Program-made: the position numbers and the translations under genes | Shown here: positions 42,770 to 57,400 of the stretch, piece by piece | How the letters are laid out: every line of letters begins with the position of its first letter | Numbering within the stretch: position 1 is the first letter of the stretch | Source: Pardosa pseudoannulata | Lineage: Eukaryota > Arthropoda > Arachnida > Araneae > Lycosidae | DNA length: 64,000 bases | NCBI GenBank assembly: GCA_032207245.1 | Contig: CM063499.1 | Location: 76,982,595 to 77,046,594, forward strand | Direction of reading: 5' to 3' | Notes under the pieces: model-generated | Seen by the model: the letters and a program-made list of their open reading frames with translations, nothing else | The model's database searches: none | What the model was told of the DNA's origin: nothing

Positions 42770-43747
42770 TGTAACAGTGTGTGTCTACAGCAAAGAACTT
42801 TGCTTATGTGGAACAAAGGTGTTGTTTTCGCAGGCACCACAATGTCTAGACTTTTGTGTCCTATAGGAGCGAAATAAGAGATCAGACAGCGAAGTGCTCA
42901 GACTGACAGCTGGAAAAATGACCATTGTAACCACAAAGAAATGCCCGACACGAAATTCCAGAGACTCCTGGGTTTGCGGCTGGTGATTGTCTAGCCCAGA
43001 CCAATCCAGTTGGTTGAAGGTGAGATCATCGCCAGATGATCCAATGATGAAATTGTGGGTGAGGCCCCCTCTCTTAGAGGCCCCTCCCCTAAAAAAGAGA
43101 CGAGAGAAGATTTTTTTAAAAGAAGTTAGTTAGCTAGCAACCAGCTAATTCGGAGATCTCCTTCACCAGTCTCTCTATCGGAGAGTTTTTTTTAGCTATA
43201 ATCCTACCTTGGGATCTTTTTTTTTTAAGAGTTAGCTAGAGTCAGCTAACTCGGAGGTCGTCTTGACCAGTCTCTCCATCGGAGAGCGTTTCTAGTGAAA
43301 AATCTCACCTTGGGATATATCTCTTGCTGAGATTGATAACGATACCCTGTGCCTTGGGTTTTCTTTTAATATAATCTTCTTCAGGATTGATTGCATATTC
43401 CTCTCAAGAACTATAACTATGTTTTGATATTCTTCGAAGAAACCATTTGTTATTTCAACTTATCTTGTCTAATTGAGTGTACTGTCTACTTAATTATTTC
43501 AGGGAATTTTCGTGCGAGCTACAGAATTGTTTTTTCCTTTGGATCGCCAATATTTCGGTAGAGGCAGATCTTAGATATTGCACGTCTGTACTCAGGCCTG
43601 CGTGTATTGAATCACATACCTGTGAGCTGAATTGTTTTTTTCTGTATATAGAAATGATGTATATAGCAGAGGTGTAAATAAACCCATTATTCAAGAAACA
43701 CCTGATTCTCCATTGTTTCACCTAAAACAGGGACCGGATACGTTACA
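42770..43747. mobile_element. solo LTR, family 1, copy 2
   Basis: Same site as 18735-19789: atac at 42766-42769 and 43748-43751, ends tgtaacagtg and gatacgttaca. Slightly shorter (978 bases), with small indels in the hairpin cluster. Confidence 0.78.
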
Positions 43748-43860
43748 ATACTATAGAGTGTAAACTGTAAAGGTGGTAATCCTGTAATTTTTTTTTTTTT
43801 TGTTTTGTTTAATTATACTTTACCTAGAACATAATTTTATTCTAAGCCAGGGGTTGGCAG

Positions 43861-44648
43861 CAGGGTTGGCATGATTTAATTCAGTTGATTTTTAAAAAAA
43901 AATCATTGATTTAAATCTTTTTTCTTTCACTTCTTTTAAAACCTATATTCCAAGGACAAGAGAATTGGGAATCAGTCAACACAGTAATACCAATAAATAA
44001 AAAAGTGTAAATAGATAGCATGTACTTTCCAAGAATTTAGGGGTCGTTATCAGAAAGTATGTAGTAGGGATAAGTACGATGACTAGTTATGACTAGTGGA
44101 ATTCATTTTATGTCATGGGAGGTAAGGAGAGTATTACAGAACTTGAAATCCACTTTATCTACCAAATAACAACAGCCGTGGCTTCATCTCCTAGAATAGA
44201 GGTACTTTTCTTCTTTTGGTATTGTTCATTCTAGCCTTCATTACAAATTAGGAGTGGATAAAGCATAGAAACTAGTGTTTTTATTGAAACAGTTAAATCC
44301 ATAATTCGTTGCTTTAAAAGAATAGTGAAATAATTGTGATTTTTTTAAAAAATAGTTTGCCTTAAATGAATAGTTAATTTTTTTTTTTAAATTTACAGCT
44401 TATTTATTTTGCACTATCCAATTACAAAATAATAGAATGTATTTAGAATAAAATTTATATATTTAATTTTCAGTAATCAGTGCGTAGAATATACAAGATA
44501 GATAAGTTGTTACTTATAACAAACTATTCCATGTATATTGCACAAAATAAAAAAACAACAATAATTGAAACTAGAATTCAGCAAAAAAATCAAATAAATC
44601 TGATTTAAATCAAATAAATCTGATTTTTTGGATTTTTTTCCAACCTTG
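43861..44648. mobile_element. hAT-type MITE (CAGGGTTGGC ends), copy 2, intact flanks
   Basis: Ends cagggttggcatgattt and aaaaaaatccaaccttg in inverted sense, with a perfect 8-bp duplication gttggcag at 43853-43860 and 44649-44656. 788 bases with no coding capacity. Confidence 0.85.
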
Positions 44649-44837
44649 GTTGGCAGACTTTTGAGAGAGACAAGTCAAATTATCAATATAACAAAGTGAC
44701 TGAGGTATTGGAGAACAATTTATATGTATTAATTTCTACATGCAGTACATAAAGGTATAATAAAGACGACCTGCAGTCACGTATGCAAACAGCCTATGCA
44801 ACTTTCAAAACACTCTACCCAACGTCTATCTTTAGTC

Positions 44838-45247
44838 CAGGGATGGACAAACTTTTTTGGCCGCGGGCCAAAAATCAAAAGAAAATTAGTTTGGCGAGCC
44901 AAGATAAATTTTTCTAAAACTTTAAAGCAATATAAAATTACCTAATGGTTAAAATATGTTAATGAGATGAATGAAATTGCGATTTCATTTTTAAAAGTTC
45001 CTTATACTGAGATTCGAAGTGAGATGTACTGATTTTAAAGAGCAATGCTAAATGCTCATTTGTCAGTCACATATTAGAAGCAAATATACTGCTGATCTTC
45101 TGGGCATGAGATAATAAATTTGGGATATAATATTTAAGCAAAGTAGAAAAGGAGATGATATATAATGTATAAATATATATTTCTTTTCATTTCCCTTGGA
45201 CCGGCAACTTAAAATTCTATCTGCAGGCCGTAGTTTGCCCATCCCTG
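44838..45247. mobile_element. hAT-type MITE (CAGGGATGGACAAAC ends), short form, copy 2
   Basis: Allelic counterpart of 20898-21308, with the same ends and insertion point and about 5-8% difference by eye. Confidence 0.8.
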
Positions 45248-45428
45248 ATCTAGGCTGACAAGTGTGATATAAGTAAATTTGTTAAACAATAGTTTGTAAA
45301 TATTATCACTATTACTAATTTTATAACATATATTGGTTTGTCTTTTATTATTTATTCCTTGTTTGTAATCTATAACATTTCGATGTATATTATGCCTTTT
45401 TGAATGCACTCTCTTCTCTTTATAATAG

Positions 45429-45498
45429 ATTTCAGAAAACTCAGACTGAGAAAACTGAAGAAAAATATCAGAAGCTAGTACAGGAATCAAATGAAAAG
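45429..45498 (+). CDS. exon E, copy 2
   Basis: 70 bases with the same tataatag acceptor and gtaaaatg donor as copy 1. The fourth residue is Lys (aaa) where copy 1 has Arg (aga); a Leu codon differs silently. It needs two upstream bases to start its first codon, which exon D supplies but exon L does not. Confidence 0.78.
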
Positions 45499-48400
45499 GT
45501 AAAATGATTTGCTTTTGTTAGAGTATATTTCTAATTAATGAGAGAAAAAAATAAGCAACAAGCAAGTTAAAGATTATAAAATTGTTTTATTGCACTATTG
45601 TTTTCTATAATCAATTATAAAGATAATCACGTAAATATGGCCAGTTACATAGATAATAAAGCTATCAGCTTTGTTTATACCTTGACTCAATTAGGCTTGC
45701 AATTTCGTCACTTTTCTCACCTTTAGTCACTTTTTTTACAGATGATCACTTTTAGTCACCTTTTTAAGTAAACAGTCACTTTTTTCATGGTGTATCACAG
45801 CAAAAGTCTGTTTTTGAAAAAAGAAAATCTAAATTAATAACAAAATATTTTAATAAAAGACCAAAAATGGGATGCTCTAATCTTATTTTTCTTATTAAAA
45901 TGTATTGAGTCGTATGGTTTCCAGAATTGATTGATTTTTAAAAGCTGTAAAGAAGTTCACAAAATCTACATTTGTACTGTATTTGTAACATTAAAGCGTA
46001 CATTTAATACATTGAAGTAACTTATGTCAAAGCACACATTTCTCTTTTTCTTTTACTTCAAAATTTTTGTTTCGATACTCTAATCTAATAGCTATGTACA
46101 TATTTCAAAACCTCATCATTATATGCAGAAAATTGTGATCATAAAATTAATGTATTGTATGTATTCAAATCTAATTTATAGATTTTCTTGAATAAAAAGC
46201 AATGTTGAGTTGTGTTAAACAAAATTTTTAACCTTTTTTGTATTTGATGCTAAAATCATGTCTTGCATGAATAATTTGATTTCGAGTTGAAATAAATAAA
46301 AGAATCTTAATAATAGCATCTCTAATCAAGAGGAGAAAAAAAATCGATTTTTTTATTCAATGCTTAGTCACTTTTTAGTCACTTATTCTGTATTATTTGT
46401 CACTTATCTCACCTGTTTGAAAGTACCTCAGCAATTGCAAGCCTGATTACTGGATATTTGTAAAGTATAAAAGTCTAATACTCCTGCATGCATGTAAAAG
46501 CTAAAGTTTTCTAAAATCTTTATCTTCATACTCCCCTAAAGTCTCTCGATATTGTGAATGCAGTTTAGAATCACATTGAATTCATTTAGAAAGATAATTT
46601 AAAGTCTTCTTAGCTACCTTAAAATTATCGTTAAGTTCTTCAGTTTTTTTTTTTTAAAATTTTATTTAAATTATTGAGGATGTCAAAATTTCCAAAAATT
46701 TTTATTATAGGAGAAAATGATGTTTGATATTGCTGCTCAAAGAGATCAACTGAAAGTTCAACTTACAGTCGTCAATAACAATCTAATTCAACAAAAAAAT
46801 CAAATAGAAGAAATTAAACTGTAAGTGATGCTTTGTATTATGTTCTTGTAGTTATATATAATATCATGGTTTTCATTTTATAACAAATTAAATTTGTAAA
46901 ATTGCCCTAAAAATCATCTATTAACTTATATGAAATTAAGGATGTTATAGAAAATTAAATTCCCTTAAAAATCTTTTGTAATATATACTCTTCTTTTAAA
47001 TTTAAGTTTCTTCTTTGAATTTAAACTAATTTGCTAAATTGAAACATTTTTGTATGTACCTTTTGTGTATATTGATCTTATTACTAACAAACTATACTGT
47101 TAACCTATCACCTTATGAATCGAGCAACGATTGTGTGTGCCACTTTTGATGAAAGCTTTTCTCATGCATAGTGACCAGAATCAGTTTTATCACGGGCTAA
47201 ATTGTGAGCAAACCAGTCAACATTAATAGTACTGCATTTACTATTTAATAAAACCACAGAATTTGATAATTATATTTCATTTCATTTTTATTAAAAAAAT
47301 TTATTATTTTTATTTCACATATTTCTGTGTTTTTGGTTATATAACAAAAGTAAAAATTTTCAGTCGTTTAAATATTTTCTATGTAGAATTTATTGCTTGA
47401 ATAACCTATAAGTGAATAATGTATAATATTAGTCAAAATTTTGTAAGGGGTATTGTTTTATTACTGATACGAGCTTTTCACTTTTGACCAGAAAAAATCA
47501 TGACGTCTCTGACACAAGCTTTTCACTTTTGACCAGACAGAATCATCATGTGTGTGATAAAAGGTTTTCATTTTAGGCACATCAGTACGATCACGTCTCC
47601 CATACGTTGTTTTAAGGCAAAGGGTTAACATAATAATGGTTCAATAGTTCAAATCCCTATCTCTGCATAAAATCCTTTGTTATGTGTGTGTGTGACCTAT
47701 ACATTTCAAAATGGCTACTTGATACAATTTTGTATGGGGATTCAGCTCAACCCTGGGAAGATTCTAGGCAGGTCAAATTATTCATAGGTCAAGAGCATGG
47801 GAAGATAAATAAATTATTTTTCTCTGAATGAGGTTTGACAATTGATATTTGATGCAATCTGATATATTTTTCTTTTAGTTATGTCCCAGAATAATTTAAA
47901 TGTTTTTAGTAGTTCAATTCATTCAATAGCATTTAAAATTTGTTTTCATATTGTTGAAAAGATTTTACACAAAAAAGTCCTTAGAGACCACATTGCATTG
48001 TGTCCAGAAATAAGAAATTTAAAATAAAATAAGTTAATGTTAAGATAAATATTTAAATTTGAGGAAATTAAGGAATTATAAGTATTAGCTAATAAAAAGC
48101 GTAACATTTTAAAAGATGACCAAAAATTTTCAAAATTTATTTTATAAAGATGACCAGTTTGCCAGTATATCTTTATATACATTTGTACGGAACATGTAAA
48201 GTTTTGACTCCTCAACTGAAAAATAGAAGTCAAAGAAATATTTTCTTTTTGAAACAAAACTAGGTTATTTGCTAAGTCCAGATAATTTTTTGTGATCCTC
48301 TGTTGACAGAGCAGATTTTAATTGAACCACATTAAAATCTGCTCTGTCTCTTGAACCACACTACATCTATATTGACACTTCTGATCCAGGGGGGATGTAA

Positions 48401-51400
48401 TTTTTTGACGAAAAGAAATTTTGACCATTAACAATAACTGTCTTTTTTGTTTTGTCATTTATCACATTTGAGACCTGCCTCCAAACTTTGCTACCTGATA
48501 GTACTTTCCTTAGGTATTTGGCTCATCTTGACACATATCTTTGTTATTAATATTGGTCCAAAAAAATTTGGCATGTCAGATGGACTGTCAGATGTTTACA
48601 AAAAGCTGTGCCTACTGCCATTCTGAAACCTAGGGTTTAGGATAGCATTTCAACTCCCATTTTAAGAGAGAGTGATCATTGTTTACTGGACCTCAAAAAC
48701 AAGGCAGCTACACTTCCCATTAGTGATTAAAAACAATGCCCAACAGGGATAATACAATTTTTCTTACCTCTTAATTATATTTACTTGATTTATTTAAATA
48801 TTATCAGTTTTGACTTGATATATTTCTTTTATTTTGATTCAGTTGCACCATTTTTTTATTCAGACTTTAGATTGCAATCTTTTTCCATTACTGTTGGCAT
48901 TATTGTTTGAAAAAGTATTTAACATTTATCTCAAAAGTGTTATACTTAAGTGATCTTTCAACAACTTAGATGCTCTTCTATTAGTCTATTTTCAGTTATA
49001 ATTATTATACTTCTTAAGAATTTATATTGGAAGTTAAATGTAAAAGAATAGGTTATTTATGTTTTGATAATGAGTTGTTTTATTTTTGAAATTGCTTTTA
49101 TTGTAAATGTAATATAATTTCAAACTAATTTGAATTTTGAAATAAATATAACCTTTATTTGGGAAACAAGTACTCAAACAGAAGGTTAGTCACAAAGTGG
49201 CCTGTCATATAGATTATCACAGACCAACTTCTCTTAGTAAAAGGGTACTTAATCTTCTACAAACAGTTTAGTGAACAGAGCAGAGTAGTACTTAAACAAC
49301 CAATTTTGTTAAGCATTAAGTTTATCTATACAAAGAAATAACATGAAAATAAAACTTTTTAACATATGCAAGTTTCTGTTAACTATTATTTTTTTTCTCA
49401 TATATATCCTTAAAAAGTCCTTAATCTTCACTTTCAAAAACCTGTATGAACTGTGGAAAATTTCTTGCTGCATTAAAATACAAGAAAATTTATATGATAC
49501 ACATAGCAGATTGAATAAAAAGCGCATACATTAACTAAACATTAAACTTTAGTGGTAGGAGGGATAAAACTTCATGAATATATATTATATATATTTCTAA
49601 ATTAAAAGTTATGAATTCAATAGTTGAAGATTCCAATAACATTTGTAGTATAGTATTTTTTTAGCAGCATTCTTAAGTTATATCGGAAAATGAAGGTGGT
49701 GGATAATTAAAAACATTAATTATGTCTTGGAAATTTATTTTCTTTTAAATATTTTATTCTTCTTTGCCTATTTTGATACAAAATTTCTTTTTAAGTCAGA
49801 ATCTAAAGCTTCAAAATGAGATGGAGGAAAAAGATATGTCCCATAAAAAGGAAATTGGTGCAATACAAAATACTCTTGAAGAAAAGTCCTCTTTATTAGA
49901 CAATACATTAAAAATAAAGAAAAATTTAGAGGTAAGTTTATTTCTGTTTTGAATGCAAATAAATAAACATGAATTTTATAACATTAGTAAAAGTATGTCT
50001 GTTGGATTTATCATTTGTTTGGTTATTATTGTGGAGATTTTAAGATGTTTATTTCCCTAGAAACTAAGGTTACATCTATGAATTTTAAGCCATTCTCCCA
50101 ATTTTTAATACTGAAATTTCGCACGTATAGCCAGCAGACTGTGTTTAAAAAGCAAATTTCTTCAGCCGTGGACTATCTGTTGGTTGTTCATTGCTCAAAT
50201 CATCAAAATCGGATGAAGGGGGGGAAAAGCACATTGGCAAACGGCCGATGATCAAACAAAAGCACGACTCAAATGATGCCAAGAAAACATAGTATCGTAT
50301 TAGTAATAAACCATGAAAAAATACCATAAAGCAGAACGAATCAGTAGTAGCAAGTAGCGCAATCTTAAATTGTGTCCTGGAGTACAGGAAAATATCGATA
50401 ATCACTATTTACAGCTCCGATTGACAACACCGAGTGGATGTTTTCTAGATCGAAGGTTGAGGATCGAAGGTCATTTGACCATGAGGATCACTTGTATCAG
50501 AGCACTTTGTTTTTAAAGTTTTGATTTGCGGTAATATTGGTCATTCATTATATCTTTAAAACATCGTTGTAGTTTTATTGCTGATTTCAAGCTGAAAGTG
50601 ATTCAGACGGCAGTAAGAAATTGGTGCAAGCAAAAGAAAACATTAAAAATATGAGAAGAAAGCGATCCAATCGTCGTGTAAAAATACAATGGCCTGCATT
50701 AGAAGACAATTTACATAGCTGGGGTTCTCGAACAGAGACATGCAGGCATCTCTGTTTCTTTTGTTAAAATTTGTATCTGCGGCTATTGCTGAAGAAATTA
50801 TTTCATATTTTAAAGGTGAAATTGAGTCTAATCAATACTTTTCGGTACTCTACTGTACTTAGGTTTTTCTTCTTAAAATGATTTAATATTGTCTTACTAA
50901 AATAAATATTTTTGCTCTTATAGTCTGTGGATTATCTTGTGACTATCTGATGATTTATGAAATTTCTTAAATAATAAATCGCACCTGTGGACTATACGTG
51001 CGAAATTATGGTAATTTGGTAAAAAATGTAAAGAAAAATGTACCTTTATAGTGAAAATTTTCCATCAGTATTCAAATGAAAATAAACTATTATTCATGAT
51101 CATGCTGCCACCTCCCCTCCCCTCCCCTCCCCTCCATCCCATGTTGGTAGGGTACTGCTCTTCAATACTGGTATTCAAAGTTCGAACACTTGTTACCTCC
51201 CACTCTTAAAAGTGTGAGAAAGATAACTAAGTTATTGGTATATATGAAAAAGGTTGTGCGCAGTGGAAGCTTAAAAATAATTACGGCTAGAGCAAATAAA
51301 TATATAATATTTCATGGAACATACCAGTCTTGGTATCTGTATAAAATATAAGGTTGCTATTCACAAACCTTAAAATAAAAAAAAAAATACTTGACAAAAG

Positions 51401-54400
51401 AAAGCTTGAAATCATGCAGCGGTAAAAAAAAACATAAGTCCAACTGCGTTATCTCTAATGACGGCTTCGCCGATCCACCAGTCTGACTCCTCGGCTGTGA
51501 GCAGCAGGCGTCTCTCGCTTCACCTCGAACACAAACTAGAACTACTTCACCGGGAGAAAACATCAGCTTTTATATCTGCCGGGTAACATCTGCGGCGCCG
51601 ATCTGCACTGTCCGGCACTCTTGCTCGTCGCTCCGCTCACCACGACGTAAGCGTGCTCGCCGTCAACACATCACGTTCGTACGCTCCTTCCGTGACGCAT
51701 GCTGATTCGGCCTTGTCTTTAAGGTAAGGGATAAGTGAAATATTTGATTTTTAAAATTAGGGAAATTTACAAGTTATCTAATATTTCCTAACAACACTAC
51801 TGAGGGATGGATGTTCATAGCCATTCTGAATCAGCTTTAAGAAGTAGGTCCCAGTTTCATTAGCCTTTGTGTAGTAAAAAATAGAATGTAGTGCTTCCAA
51901 CCAGCAAACAAACTATATATCCTACAATGGTTAGAATCTATTGAATCATTGAATCTTTATCATGCAGTTTTTAGGAATCTCACATGCAAAGTGATTGAGA
52001 ATTTTAATGGTCATAATTCATTCTGTTATCATCACGGTTTCCGCTTAATGGGTGGGTAAATGTATATTATTCTGGTTTTTTCTTAAATTGTAGATTAAAA
52101 TTTTATTAATATAATAATAATTATTTTTAATAAAAATTAAGATTTTTGCACAAAATATAAGTTTATCTCTAGGGATATTGTATATAAACATTATAGGGTT
52201 ATATTTGGCTATTATTCATGGTCACCTGGATAATACCAAAGTACCCTGAATTCAAATTGTAAACATTTTGATTGAACAATTGCTATATGATTAAACTTAG
52301 GTATATAGATACAACAATTTATTTTTATGTATGTGAGTTTATTAACACTTATAAAGTAAGTTTATAGTTTTATGATAAAATTCCTGTAATTTCTCTAAAA
52401 GCATATATTTTATTTGTATGTACATCAGAAGTTTTATTCATATATACTTTAACAAAAGCATTTTAAAGTCATGGAAAATAATCTGCTAAAATCAGGGAAA
52501 GTCATGGATTTGAAAATTTTTATTTTGGCAGATATCCTGTATCATAAAAATTTGTGACTGCAAAAAACAATTAGGGCTAAGGAAGATGTTCAGGCAGCAG
52601 TCTGATCATGATTCACTACCTTATCTTGATTCACTACACCCCTCTAAAAAATACATTTTAAAAATGTTTCACTATTTTAAAATAATGAAATATTAAGCCA
52701 TTTATGAGTCTTTATTAGTTTTCCTGTTTTATACCTGATAATACTCTGGGGAAGGAAGAAATTAGCACTTCTTTTGTATAAAAATCAATTTAGATAATAA
52801 ATGAGAACAACTTCTTTTATGACACTCACCTCTACTTGCTTTTGTTTGAAAACTCATTTTTTAAACATATAGACCTTGTGGCCTAAGAGTTTGAATTTTT
52901 TAAGTAAAGCATTTTATTTTCTTATTTTCAAAATGCGTATTTATCAAAATCCGTTTTGAAATTATTTATCATTTTCTATGTTTTATTTTTTTATTATTTT
53001 GCAGAATTCTGCTGAAGAATTGGAAAATGAGCTTCAAGCAACTAAGAAACTATTAAAAGATACAAAACTTGAAATTGAAAATAAAGCTTCAGATCTCCAT
53101 GAGGTTTTTAAAATTTTATTTGACTTTTTTCCAGATGTATTAATATCTATGCAAGTTGCAAGATTTTAATCTAGTGTTTTTATACTTTAAATTTACTATT
53201 TTGTAAACTTGTTCTGTTTATGGTAATTCAATCTTAAGGTATGTAAGAGTTAAGAAACGTTAAGATTTTAATACATATTTCATTGCACGCGGATTCTTTC
53301 CTGATTTATGAAATGACGGCCATATTGGATTTCTTTCTTGCAAATATGACGAACATTCTTATAGTCTACATAGATTGCCAGCCGAAGTAAAAATAAGAAT
53401 TACAAACAGTTTCAGTTAAATTGGTCACCATAGTGATATTTAGGAAGTGGTCAGATTTCCAATACAGTTTAACTCCCTCAACAAACGTTGTCTTTAAGAA
53501 GATAAAAATTCTGTAGAAGAGCCTGTGCAACATTGTGTAAGCTAGAATGTAACAACAAGAAAGCCGAGGCAACTAGGTACGAAGAGAGACAGATCTAACC
53601 TCTTTCTTCTTACAATACAGTTATAGGTCTAAGGAGATTTGGTAGGAATCCCCCTATTCAGTATATTTTTTTCTTTTCTTCATTTTACAGGCTTGTTTTG
53701 ATGAATTTAATTCTTTTATCAGCCAATTTAAATTGTTTTACTGTCAGTTTTTTCATTTCAAATCATTGGCTTGTTATGTATTGTAACTTTATTGCGTTTA
53801 GCTTTTATATATCAAATAGTTTGTATTTTTATTTTTTACGTACTATCCCTCTGCACTTAAGCTTATACATAGTTGATAATTTATATTTTTGTCTGTTTGT
53901 ACTTTTCTGTTTTTAATACTGATAATTTTAGCTCATCTTGTGATCTTTTTATGACACTTTTATCTGTTAACTTTTTATCATCTTTTACTAAATAACCTGA
54001 AATCACAGTCTTTGTGTTTGGCTTTGTTCAATCTCAAGCTTGGTGCTTATGTCCTTTAAAAGGACCTTGCCCTGTTAAACTCAAACCAACCCTTCAATGT
54101 GCTATAAAACATGTGTCCAGAGATGTACATAAATTAACAGAGATCAACTTTGATCATCGTTATTATTTTCTATTAAAAATGAAATCATTAAACATGATCA
54201 AAATAATTGGGTGTTGAAGTAGTATTAATTAATCATAATCTACATCCCCCAAGAAAATTTAATTAACAATACATATTTATATACAAATACGCACACACAT
54301 ATATGTACATAGATATTTATTACAGTGAAACCTCTCTGAGCGGTCAGCCCTCCGTACCAAGAATATTTGGCCGCTGTGAAGGGTTTTATTTACTATTATA

Positions 54401-57400
54401 AGATAATTACTCTAATGCATAATATAAACAAGTCTGACATATATTCTTTATGTAAATGAAATTTTAACTTATCTAAAGAGAAAATAGTACTTTATTTCAT
54501 GCTCCTTTACATAAAAAAGGCTACAATTTGTTTCTGTTTGTTCTGTAGTCTTTGTACTCCTTCAAAATCAAATTCTTTTCTTTAATGACTTTGTATTTCC
54601 TTTCTTCTGCAGTTAAATAATTCAGTTAACTTTCTTGCGGATTTGCCATTCTCATATTCATGCAGAACTTCAATGCTCTGCTGGAGATCTAGAAAAACGC
54701 ATTTCGACATCAATGCAACTCAGATCAGTGACCAACTAATGAAATGAAACTGGCGTGAATGGCATTTTTGCTGACAAAGGTGCAATTCTTCCTTAACTTT
54801 ACCGATTGGAATTCCAAACAAAAGCCCTAGGACACCTTCAACGCTTGATTGTCCAGTTCCTCTCTCAGTTTCAATGGATGATGCAATAGGGATTCCCTAT
54901 CTGAAGGGTGTGGGGAGAATACAAAAGAGATAACAGATTTAATCTTCCTTAGAAAGGGGGATTGGGACCGCCGGAATGGACTTATCAAATTATTCCTTTG
55001 CCTTATATCCGACCATAAACTTAACCTTGAGTTTTTTCACTCAAAATTAAAGCATGAAGTGAGTAGAATTTCCCGAAAAACGAAAGGGGCAATCCCACTT
55101 GGTGGCCTTTTAGAGGAGGTCAGATGGCTGCTGATACAGGTTATTTTACCATTAGGTCTATGAATCGAAAAATCTGTGCCATGAAAAATTGGCCTTTTAG
55201 AAGGGTGGCCGCTTTTAGTCACTTATTCTGCATTATTTGTCACTTTTCTCACCTTTTTGAAAGTACATCAGCAGTTGCAAGCCTGTTGTATTTCTTTTTA
55301 CAGTACAATTAATTAATATTAAATAAATATTAATTATTTCTCTCTATATAAATAACAGAAGATAATTGTAATTTCTTGCATGTAATGTTTTGAATAAAAT
55401 TCACACCACCTGAATTTTTGCTTACGTATAACGGAGCTTTCTTTTAACATTCAGATTAATAGAAAATAATTTGAATAATGTTAATGTAGGTGCATTTCCA
55501 TTAATTCATGATTTTTGTGTGGGGTTTTAGTCTAAAGATGCACATTTGATGTTTGAAGAGATGCAACGTCTGTCATCATTGCTGCAAACTACAAAAGAAG
55601 TGTTTGAAAGCTTAAAACAATCTATTCCTGTTGTGTCTGCTGGAGGTGATAACACAGTTAAGGTAAGTGGTGTGTTAAGTTTTCAAAATTAATTATGAAG
55701 TTATAAATGTTATAGTTGCATTTTTCAAAGTTTTATATATTTCAGAAACTTTTATGTATGTCGGTTGTTTAAAAATGTGCAATAATTTAATCCAAGTTTT
55801 ATAAATAATCTAAAGTTTATTAATGAATAAATAAAATAAAGTATAGGCATTAAAAAAATACCAATAATGTTCAAATGATACTTCATAGAATTTTATTTCA
55901 TATAAATCTGTTAAATCACCCCTATTTAATGTATTACATATTGTTTGAAAAACTAAGATGTAGTGCTGCACTGAAATAATAACTTTTTTACATGCTTGAA
56001 AGCTTCATATTTGATTTCATATATTTATTACCACTTTTTTTAAAATTTTTCCATAATTTTCAATGTATTTCAAACACCTTACTAGAAGACAATCTGGATA
56101 TTTTCTGTTTTTCTACCTTTTAGTTTTGTTTATGTTCTACTGGATGTAGTGTAGAGCAGTATAGTAAGTTCTTTAGAATATAATGGTTAATTAGACCGAG
56201 AATCTTAAAACTGATTCTAAACAGCTACAAACATCTATTCCAGCAGTGGAATTAAAACCTAAAGGCTCTAACACCAAAATGCAGCACTATATCTGTTTAT
56301 CAATAATATAGCTTTTTTGTTAATATTGTGTTTTCTCTATATTTATTTATGTAATAAAACCTCTTCATAGTCTATAGCAACCTTATTATTATATATCATC
56401 AAACAGGAAAAATAATCATTTACAAAATAAAAAGAATTTCAATATTTTTTACAAAAGAAAAAAAAATGTACTTTAGCAAAGATTGTGTTAATTACATATC
56501 ACATGTAATATTGATATATATTAATTACATGTTGTGTTATTAAACATATATGAAAAAATATTGGGACTACTTAAGAATTGGGTTCTCCCTGGCTATTTTG
56601 GCTTTTTTTTAATGGCGCCAATTGCTCCAACTCCTTCGCGCGGAGTTACCAGAAGGCTGACGTTTTAAACGGGAGTGGGTTTGGGGCGTGACTAAAATAA
56701 CTGACTTATTTTATGGTGAAATAATATACTAACTTTGCAATTAATAGCAAAAAAGTTGAAAATTGCGTAAAAGGATATTTATATTAATACAAATCTTCTT
56801 TAATCACGTTATTTTTTTTTTTTTAATAATAATTGGTTGTTAATTTTAAAACATTAAAAATTGATTATTTTTGTTTATTAATATTCTTAAAATATTTCCT
56901 TATTTTAAACACACAAAACAATTAAAAATTTCATTTTAAAAAATAACTCAGAAATAAAAAAATAAAACATATGCAATGATTTTTTAAAATTTTCAAACAA
57001 TATTAAAACGTTAGTACTTTCTAATATTTTAAATAAATTTTTGATTTATCTAAAAAGTTTTTTAACCAAGGGAGGGCTCTGCCCCCTTGATCCCCCATAA
57101 ATGTTATTACAAATAGTATAAAAAATTATTAAAAATATATTTTTATATACATATGAAAATTAAAATAAATAAACACTAACTGCATCTAAAAAAATGCTTA
57201 AATCCACAACCGTTAAAAATAAACACATCAAAACCTTCCTTCATTCCACATGAAAAAGTTTACAATTAAAATAACAAAATATCGCTTGAAATTAAAAAAC
57301 ATAAGCACTTACTTTAGCCGTTGGATGCACTTCCATCGGGTCGATCGTTACGTTCGACCATATATATATCATTCTTACACACCAGATATTCATATTTATT

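Noticed and set aside
49309..50405. Frames at 49309-49534 and 50015-50405
   Set aside because: They cover AT-rich intron and the pogo-like element; the equivalents in copy 1 are broken.
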